Made by a program: the position numbers and the translations under genes
Part shown: piece after piece, positions 6,494 through 13,044 of the stretch
How the letters are laid out: each line of letters begins with the position of its first letter
Numbering within the stretch: the stretch's first letter is position 1
Notes under the pieces: generated by a model
Database searches by the model: none
What the model saw: only the letters and a program-made list of their open reading frames with translations
Told to the model about the DNA's origin: nothing
NCBI GenBank assembly: GCA_947454695.1
Contig: CANGMW010000044.1
Span: 1-13,044 of the forward strand
Direction: 5' to 3'
Origin: Comamonadaceae bacterium
GTDB lineage: Bacteria; Pseudomonadota; Gammaproteobacteria; Burkholderiales; Burkholderiaceae_C
DNA: 13,044 bases

Positions 6494-7297
6494 TCAAAAA
6501 TCAAACGCGTAGTCGATAGTGACGGGGGCATGGTCCGAGAACTTCACCTCTTTGAAAATAGCCGCTTGTTTGGCGTGTGCGGCCAGCGCCGGTGTGGCCA
6601 GGTGGTAATCGAGCCGCCAGCCCACGTTCTTGGCATAGGCCTGGCCACGGTTGCTCCACCAGGTGTAGGCGGCGTCGGTTGCATCAGGGTGCAGTTGGCG
6701 GTAGACGTCCACCACGCCGCCCTCATTGAGCAAGCGGGTCATCCAGGCGCGCTCCTCGGGCAGGAAGCCGGAATTTTTGAGATTGCCTTTCCAGTTCTTG
6801 AGGTCGATTTCCTGATGCGCGATGTTCACGTCGCCGCACAGCACGAACTCGCGCTCGGCCTTGAGTTGCATGAGGTGCGGGTAGATCTGATCCAGAAAAC
6901 GGAACTTGGCCTGCTGCCGTTCTTCGCCCGAGGAGCCGCTGGGAAAGTAGCAGCTGATGAGCGAGAGTTTGCGTTGGGGGGTGTCAAAGCGCAGCTCCAC
7001 ATAGCGGCCCTCGGCATCAAATTCGGGGTTGCCAAAGCCCACGCGCACGTCGCTGGGGGCGTGGCGGGTGTAGATGCCCACTCCCGAGTAGCCTTTTTTC
7101 TCGGCAAAGTGAAAATGGCCCGACAGGCCGGACAACGCTTCGAACTTGCCCTGCACGTCAGGGGCCTGCGCCTTGACTTCCTGCACGCAAATACAATCAG
7201 GGCGCATCTGCTCCAGCCAGGCTTCCAGCCCTTTGCTGGTGGCCGAACGGATGCCGTTGAGGTTGAGGCTGCTTAATTTGAACAAGGAATTCCCCAT
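6494..7297 (-). CDS. xth: Exodeoxyribonuclease III
   Basis: A 267-residue exonuclease III/AP endonuclease of the EEP superfamily. It cuts 5' of abasic sites in base excision repair and has 3'-5' exonuclease and 3'-phosphatase activity. The motifs are visible: LNLNGIR (N14), QEVK (E40, magnesium ligand), SCYFPSG, GDVNIAH (Asp and Asn of the active site), WRLDYHLAT and the terminal SDHAPV with the catalytic Asp-His pair. Length matches E. coli ExoIII (268). The start is uncertain: ATG 7297 overlaps the pyrE start on the opposite strand, and TTG 7285 would give MFKLSSLNLNG, a common N terminus in the family. No strong Shine-Dalgarno is seen for either. Any promoter must lie inside pyrE. The symbol varies between xth and xthA. 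Confidence 0.93.
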   Translation of the reverse strand: MGNSLFKLSSLNLNGIRSATSKGLEAWLEQMRPDCICVQEVKAQAPDVQGKFEALSGLSGHFHFAEKKGYSGVGIYTRHAPSDVRVGFGNPEFDAEGRYVELRFDTPQRKLSLISCYFPSGSSGEERQQAKFRFLDQIYPHLMQLKAEREFVLCGDVNIAHQEIDLKNWKGNLKNSGFLPEERAWMTRLLNEGGVVDVYRQLHPDATDAAYTWWSNRGQAYAKNVGWRLDYHLATPALAAHAKQAAIFKEVKFSDHAPVTIDYAFDF

Positions 7298-7298
7298 G
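7284..7298 (+). promoter_or_regulatory. pyrE ribosome binding site and overlapping start codons
   Basis: AAGGAA at 7284-7289 lies 6 bases before the pyrE ATG (7296-7298), a good Shine-Dalgarno that fixes the pyrE start and excludes the longer frame beginning at 7146. The xth ATG on the minus strand occupies 7297-7295, so both start codons share bases 7296-7297 within the self-complementary CATG. This ribosome site is inside the xth coding sequence. Confidence 0.75.
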
Positions 7299-8000
7299 GT
7301 GGACGGTGTGGCAACAACAGGCACGCAAGACAAGCTGGCCCAGGATTTTGTGCAGTTCGCGCTCCAGTGCGGCGTGCTGCGCTTTGGCGAATTCAAGACC
7401 AAGGCCGGGCGTCTGTCGCCCTATTTTTTCAATGCCGGGCTGTTTGACGACGGCCAAAAACTCGGGCGCCTCGCAGAATTCTATGCGCGCCGCGTGCTGG
7501 CCTCCGGTATTGAGTTCGACATGATTTTCGGCCCGGCCTACAAAGGCATTCCGCTGGGCGCGGCCCTGGCGGTGGAGTTGGCGCGGCTGGGGCGCAATGT
7601 GCCGTTTGCCTACAACCGCAAGGAAGCCAAGGACCACGGCGAAGGCGGCACACTGGTCGGTGCGCCGCTCAAAGGGCGGGTGCTGATTGTGGATGACGTG
7701 ATGAGCGCGGGCACGGCCGCGCGCGAGTCCATTGCACTCATCGAAGCCGCCGGCGCCAAGCCGCATGCGGTGGTGATTGCGTTGGACCGTCAGGAAATGG
7801 CCACCGAAAAGCAGGCCGATGGTGCGGTGAACGACGTGCCTTACAGCGCCGTGCAGTACGTGCGCAACCAGCTCGGCTTGCAGGTCTGCGCGATTGCCCA
7901 GCTCGCTGACCTGATGGATTACCTCAGCGCACAGGGTGGCGGCGAACTGCGCCAGCACCTGCCCAGCGTGGCCGCTTACCGCGACCGCTACGGCGTGTGA
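7296..8000 (+). CDS. pyrE: Orotate phosphoribosyltransferase
   Basis: A 234-residue type I phosphoribosyltransferase that joins orotate to PRPP to give OMP, the fifth step of UMP synthesis in the cytoplasm. Evidence: an N-terminal FALQCGVLRFGEFKTKAGR segment with the family's substrate-loop residues, SPYFFNAGLF, then FGPAYKGIPLG, FAYNRKEAKDHGEGG (the flexible catalytic loop), and the PRPP-binding motif VLIVDDVMSAGTA (about residues 129-141, with D133-D134). It is slightly longer than E. coli PyrE (213). The start is fixed by a good Shine-Dalgarno. It is divergent from xth and ends only 3 bases from the convergent gatB stop, so no ordinary terminator fits between them. Confidence 0.95.
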   Translation: MVDGVATTGTQDKLAQDFVQFALQCGVLRFGEFKTKAGRLSPYFFNAGLFDDGQKLGRLAEFYARRVLASGIEFDMIFGPAYKGIPLGAALAVELARLGRNVPFAYNRKEAKDHGEGGTLVGAPLKGRVLIVDDVMSAGTAARESIALIEAAGAKPHAVVIALDRQEMATEKQADGAVNDVPYSAVQYVRNQLGLQVCAIAQLADLMDYLSAQGGGELRQHLPSVAAYRDRYGV

Positions 8001-8003
8001 GCG

Positions 8004-9478
8004 TCAAGCCCCGAGCTTCTTTTTCAGTAGCTCGTTGACCTGCGCCGGGTTGGCTTTGCCTTTGCTGGCTTTCATGATCGGGCCCACCAGGCCGTTGAGC
8101 GCTTTGGTGTTGCCGGCTTTGAATTCTTCGACGTTCTTGGCGTTGGCGGCCAGCACCTCGTCGATGATTTTTTCCAGCTCGCCGCTGTCGTTCATCTGCT
8201 TGAGGCCTTTGGACTCGATTAGGTCGTCCACCACAGAGAGCGCCCCCGTGTCAGCTATCTGAGCGCCAGTTGCATTCCACAAGGCGTCAAACACTTCTTT
8301 GGCGGCGTTGTTGGAAATGGTGCTGTCGTGGATGCGGGTAATCAGTGCGGCCAAGCGGGCTGCACTGACGGGCACTTGATCCATGCCAATTTCATCCGCG
8401 TTAAGACGGCGCGACACCTCCCCCATCACCCAGTTGCTCACCAGTTTGGGCTGCTTGCATAGGGCCACGGCAGCTTCAAAATAAGCCGCCATCGCCTTGC
8501 TTTGGGTGAGTGTGGTGGCGTCGTATTCCGGCAGGCCGTAGTCACGCACAAAACGCTCGGCCATGACGCGCGGCAGCTCGGTCATCTCGGCGCGCACGCG
8601 CTCCACCCACTCGGGTGCAATCACCAACGGCGGCAGGTCAGGGTCGGGGAAGTAGCGGTAGTCGGCCGCGTCTTCCTTGGTGCGCATGGAACGGGTCTCG
8701 CCGGTGTCGGGGTCGAACAACACGGTCGCTTGCTGGATGGCGTGGCCATCCTCAATCTGGTCGATCTGCCAGCGCACCTCGTAGTCGATGGCCTGCTGCA
8801 TGAACTTGAAGCTGTTGAGGTTCTTGATCTCGCGCCGTGTGCCGAGTTCTCCCCCGGGCTTGCGCACCGAGACGTTGGCATCGCAGCGGAAAGAGCCCTC
8901 TTGCATATTGCCGTCGCAAATGCCAATCCAGGTCACGATCTTGTGCAGTTCTTTGGCGTAGGCCACGGCCTCTTCGCTGGAGCGCATGTCGGGTTCGGTG
9001 ACGATTTCCAGGAGCGGCGTGCCGGCGCGGTTGAGGTCAATGCCGCTTTGGCCAATGAAATCTTCATGCAGGGATTTGCCCGCGTCTTCTTCCAAGTGGG
9101 CACGCACCAAGCGCACGGTTTTCTTCTCGTCGCCGAGGAAGAATTCCACCTGACCGCCTTGCACCACTGGAATTTCAAACTGGCTGATCTGGTAGCCCTT
9201 GGGCAGGTCGGGGTAGAAATAGTTCTTGCGCGCAAAAATGCTGCGTGGCGCGATGTGCGAGCCAATGGCCAGGCCGAACTGGATGGCGCGCTCGACCGCG
9301 CCTTTGTTCATCACCGGCAGGGTGCCGGGCAGGCCGAGGTCCACCGCGCAGGCCTGGGTGTTGGGCTCGGCGCCAAAGGCGGTCGGTGCACGGCTGAAAA
9401 TTTTGCTTTGCGTAGAGAGCTGGGCATGGGTTTCAAAGCCGATGACGACTTCATAGCCCTGAACGAGTTTGGCGGTGC

Positions 9479-9482
<4 letters not shown>
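8004..9482 (-). CDS. gatB: Aspartyl/glutamyl-tRNA amidotransferase subunit B
   Basis: A 492-residue GatB, the subunit that binds misacylated Glu-tRNA(Gln) or Asp-tRNA(Asn) and activates the carboxyl group with ATP before amidation by ammonia from GatA. Conserved blocks: YEVVIGFETHAQL (10-22), FGAEPN (36-41), LPGTLPVMNK (51-60), RKNYFYPDLPKGYQISQFE (85-103), HLEEDAGKS, LNRAGTPLLEIVTEPD, RCDANVSVR, and a C-terminal helical YqeY-like tail ending in IMKASKGKANPAQVNELLKKKL that recognises tRNA. Full length. The ATG at 9482 overlaps the gatA stop by 4 bp (ATGA), showing translational coupling, and it is last in the gatC-gatA-gatB operon. The 3-bp gap to convergent pyrE leaves no room for a terminator. 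Confidence 0.97.
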
Positions 9483-11032
<1,550 letters not shown>

Positions 11033-11036
11033 TTGC

Positions 11037-11336
11037 TCACTCAATCACTTTGGGGACGAGGAACAGGCCGCGCTCCACGGCGGGCGCGCTGTGCTGGTTG
11101 GCTTCGCGTTGGTTGGCCTCACTGGCCACGTCCTCGCGCAGTCGCAGGGCAAAGTCGGGCAGGGCCACCACCGGGTGGGCCAGGGGCACGATGCCTTCGG
11201 TATTGACTTGGCGCATTTGTTCGACGATGGCAAAAAAGTCGTTGATTTGGCCCCGCATGCGTTCGCTCTCGTCGGGGGCGAGTTCAAGACGGGCCAGGTT
11301 GGCGATGCGAGAAATATCGGCAGAAGTCAGTGACAT
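11037..11336 (-). CDS. gatC: Aspartyl/glutamyl-tRNA amidotransferase subunit C
   Basis: A 99-residue GatC, the small belt-like subunit that wraps GatA and GatB and stabilises the complex. The N-terminal helix MSLTSADISRIANLARLEL and the following EL.PDE pattern are typical, as are the middle INDFFAIVEQMRQVNTEGIVPLAHP stretch and the C-terminal REDVASEANQRE and ERGLFLVPKVIE ending. ATG 11336 is preferred over the longer frame starting at 11387, whose extra residues do not resemble the family. Shine-Dalgarno is weak. It is the first gene of the operon and reads divergently from mreB, sharing the intergenic region 11337-11538. Confidence 0.93.
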   Translation of the reverse strand: MSLTSADISRIANLARLELAPDESERMRGQINDFFAIVEQMRQVNTEGIVPLAHPVVALPDFALRLREDVASEANQREANQHSAPAVERGLFLVPKVIE

Positions 11337-11372
11337 GGCGGGTGATGTGTTGAAACCGGCGGTAAAGCCTCT

Positions 11373-11391
11373 CTGTTTTCGAGACAAACAG
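11373..11391. promoter_or_regulatory. Inverted repeat upstream of gatC
   Basis: CTGTTT (11373-11378) and AAACAG (11386-11391) form a perfect 6-bp inverted repeat with a 7-base spacer, about 40 bases before the gatC start in the gatC/mreB divergent region. The form fits a dimeric regulator site or a leader hairpin of the gatCAB mRNA. I cannot match it to a known operator, so the role is unknown. Confidence 0.3.
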
Positions 11392-11405
11392 GCATTAATT
11401 CACAG

Positions 11406-11463
11406 GGGATGGGGTATTATCCCGTCTTTAGGCGCCAAATCGGTCTTGGAGGGATTTAGGCGC
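11406..11463 (+). promoter_or_regulatory. Candidate mreB promoter with flanking repeats
   Basis: TATTAT at 11415-11420 is a good -10 box match in an otherwise GC-rich region, about 119 bases before the mreB ATG. A convincing -35 at 17 bp (GCATTA) is lacking. GGGAT (11406-11410) and ATCCC (11419-11423) form an inverted repeat spanning the -10. Just downstream, TTTAGGCGC occurs twice (11427-11435 and 11455-11463, 28 bp apart) where the mreB 5' leader would be. The arrangement suggests regulation at or just after initiation, but this rests only on pattern. Confidence 0.4.
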
Positions 11464-11538
11464 TTTATTTTGGTTTTTTGATTGTCACAAGGCGATGCTG
11501 AACCGAGGTGTTCAGTGTGCCACTTAAGAGGATTCGTC

Positions 11539-12582
11539 ATGTTCGGAGCTTTCCGCCGCTATATTTCCACAGACTTGGCCATTGACTTGGGCACGGCCAA
11601 CACGCTGATCGTCGTGCGTGACCGCGGCATTGTTTTGGATGAGCCCTCGGTGGTGGCGATTCGCCACGAAGGCGGCCCCCAAGGTAAAAAATCCATTCAA
11701 GCTGTTGGCCATGAAGCTAAAGCCATGTTGGGCAAAGTGCCCGGCAACATCGAGGCGATCCGCCCGATGAAAGACGGCGTGATCGCCGACTTCACCGTCA
11801 CCGAGCAAATGCTCAAGCAGTTCATCAAGATGGTGCACCCGCGTGGCTTGTTCAAGCCCAGCCCGCGCATCATCATTTGTGTGCCCTGCGGCTCTACGCA
11901 AGTGGAGCGGCGTGCCATTCGCGAATCCGCACTGGGCGCGGGTGCCAGCGAGGTGTATTTGATTGAAGAACCCATGGCGGCGGCCATCGGTGCCGGCTTG
12001 CCGGTGTCTGAGGCCAGCGGCTCCATGGTGGTGGACATCGGCGGGGGCACCACCGAGGTGGGCGTGATCTCCTTGGGCGGCATGGTCTACAAGGGCAGCG
12101 TGCGTGTGGGTGGCGACAAGTTTGACGAAGCCATCATCAACTACATTCGCCGCAACTACGGCATGCTCATTGGCGAGCCCACTGCAGAGGCCATCAAGAA
12201 AAACATCGGCTCGGCCTTTCCCGGTAGCGAAGTGCGCGAGATGGAAGTGCGTGGCCGCAACCTCTCCGAAGGCGTGCCGCGCAGCTTCACGATCTCTTCC
12301 AACGAAATTCTGGAAGCGCTGACGGACCCGCTCAACAACATTGTCTCGGCCGTCAAAAACGCGCTCGAACAAACCCCGCCTGAACTCGGGGCAGACATTG
12401 CCGACCGCGGCATGATGCTCACGGGCGGCGGCGCTTTGTTGCGTGACCTGGACCGTTTGTTGTCTGAAGAAACCGGCTTGCCGGTGCTCGTAGCCGAAGA
12501 CCCGTTGACCTGCGTGGTGCGCGGTTGCGGCATGGCGCTGGAGCGCATGGAACGTCTGGGCAGCATCTTCACCACAGAGTGA
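11539..12582 (+). CDS. mreB: Rod shape-determining actin-like protein MreB
   Basis: A 347-residue bacterial actin, the same length as E. coli MreB, forming membrane-bound filaments that guide the elongasome (MreC, MreD, RodA, PBP2) in lateral wall synthesis. Actin-fold signatures are DLGTANTL (16-23, phosphate 1), RRAIRESALGAGA, LIEEPMAAAIGAGLPVSEA, DIGGGTTEVGVIS (from D166, phosphate 2), RVGGDKFDEAIINYIRRNYG and LTGGGALLRDLDRLL (adenosine loop). The N terminus MFGAFRRY is amphipathic, as needed for membrane attachment. The AGAGGA about 7 bases upstream selects ATG 11539 over the longer frame from 11482. First gene of the usual mreBCD-mrdA-rodA cluster. Confidence 0.98.
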   Translation: MFGAFRRYISTDLAIDLGTANTLIVVRDRGIVLDEPSVVAIRHEGGPQGKKSIQAVGHEAKAMLGKVPGNIEAIRPMKDGVIADFTVTEQMLKQFIKMVHPRGLFKPSPRIIICVPCGSTQVERRAIRESALGAGASEVYLIEEPMAAAIGAGLPVSEASGSMVVDIGGGTTEVGVISLGGMVYKGSVRVGGDKFDEAIINYIRRNYGMLIGEPTAEAIKKNIGSAFPGSEVREMEVRGRNLSEGVPRSFTISSNEILEALTDPLNNIVSAVKNALEQTPPELGADIADRGMMLTGGGALLRDLDRLLSEETGLPVLVAEDPLTCVVRGCGMALERMERLGSIFTTE

Positions 12583-12655
12583 GTATTCAAGCGAACTAAC
12601 CGCAATGAGCTGGCCTTGCCAGATGGCTTGCGTATATTGAGGACGCACAAGCACC

Positions 12656-13044
12656 ATGGCCTTAGGCACTCTGGACCGCACCCCGCCGCCGTTTTTCAGG
12701 CAAGGTGCGTCGGCGCTTTCTAAGCTGATTCTGTGCAGTGCGCTGGCCCTGTTCCTGATGGTGGCAGATGCCCGTTTCAAAATCACCCAGCCGGTGCGCG
12801 TGGTGATCGCGGCCACCCTGTACCCCATGCAATGGCTTTTCACACAACCGGCTTATTGGCTGAAAATCAGTGGCGAGTATTTTCAGACCTTGTCCAGCGC
12901 GCAGGCACAAACCGAAGCAGCTCAACGCAAGCTCAACGAGGTCACGGTTCGCGCCTTGGAGGCCGATCAACTGGTGACAGAGAACAACCGGCTGCGCCAG
13001 TTGTTGGAGCTTCGTCAGCGCATCACCAACAACCCGCGTGTGGC
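12656..13044 (+). CDS. mreC: Rod shape-determining protein MreC (5' part, cut by window end)
   Basis: The first 129 codons of MreC; the gene runs off the window. MreC is a bitopic inner-membrane protein whose periplasmic beta domains activate the RodA-PBP2 wall synthase. Seen: a short cytoplasmic tail with a PPPFFRQG element (10-17), one transmembrane helix at about 21-37, then a long helical region with heptad-like leucines (about 75-115, including ENNRLRQLLELRQR) that matches the MreC dimerising coiled coil. The two beta domains are beyond the end. It starts 73 bases after mreB. A GAGGA lies about 12 bases before the ATG, rather far. Co-transcription with mreB is expected from the family's operon structure. 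Confidence 0.93.
   Translation, partial: MALGTLDRTPPPFFRQGASALSKLILCSALALFLMVADARFKITQPVRVVIAATLYPMQWLFTQPAYWLKISGEYFQTLSSAQAQTEAAQRKLNEVTVRALEADQLVTENNRLRQLLELRQRITNNPRV

Noticed and set aside
12616..12638. Separate mreC promoter (TTGCCA and TATATT)
   Set aside because: The two boxes are only 11 bp apart, too close for a sigma-70 promoter; co-transcription from mreB is simpler.
11524..12843. Long minus-strand frame (439 codons) across mreB and mreC
   Set aside because: Mirror of mreB coding constraint; low-information His/Ala-rich translation with no domain.

Overview
The window looks like a core-chromosome segment of a betaproteobacterium, most likely order Burkholderiales and family Comamonadaceae (Rhodoferax/Polaromonas/Limnohabitans-like). 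The basis is the GC-rich coding sequence, the protein sequences themselves, the gatCAB operon lying divergent from mreBC, and a palindromic repeat of a type I associate with this group. This taxonomic call is inference; no 16S or other marker is present. I see no rRNA, tRNA, CRISPR array, intact insertion sequence or prophage.

Layout, left to right. (1) 1-206 is non-coding and holds a 50-bp palindromic repeat. (2) A nitronate monooxygenase-like flavoenzyme gene runs leftward (207-1223). Upstream of it are a clear leftward intrinsic terminator and an AT-richer non-coding stretch of about 200 bp. (3) An AmpG-type muropeptide permease (leftward) and a secreted M48 zinc metallopeptidase (rightward) start almost back to back around 2846-2869. 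(4) Three leftward genes sit tightly together: a Cdd1/helix-hairpin-helix protein, a VOC-fold protein overlapping it by 4 bp, and a glyoxalase II-like metallo-beta-lactamase-fold hydrolase. (5) A membrane sterol desaturase/fatty acid hydroxylase family protein runs leftward (5371-6261), followed by a 232-bp gap with hairpins and a possible gene or mobile-element relic. (6) Exodeoxyribonuclease III (leftward) and orotate phosphoribosyltransferase (rightward) have start codons that appear to overlap within one CATG. (7) The gatC-gatA-gatB operon runs leftward and meets pyrE tail to tail with 3 bp between them. (8) After a roughly 200-bp divergent regulatory region, mreB and the first part of mreC run rightward off the end of the window.

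Functionally the window combines cell-wall work (AmpG recycling, the MreB/MreC elongasome, and a probable envelope-quality-control protease), tRNA-dependent amidation (GatCAB makes Gln-tRNA(Gln) and/or Asn-tRNA(Asn)), pyrimidine synthesis (PyrE), DNA repair (ExoIII) and several small detoxification-type enzymes. The gene order is compact: tail-to-tail gaps of a few bases, ATGA overlaps and divergent pairs without a usual intergenic promoter.

I did not find a convincing new large system. The best leads are modest: the overlapping xth/pyrE starts; a 16-residue Gly/Ala-rich insertion plus an 8-residue insertion in GatA relative to the S. aureus enzyme; the cdd1-VOC-MBL cluster; the AT-rich region ending in a strong terminator (1264-1487); the relic region 6262-6493; and paired repeats in front of mreB.
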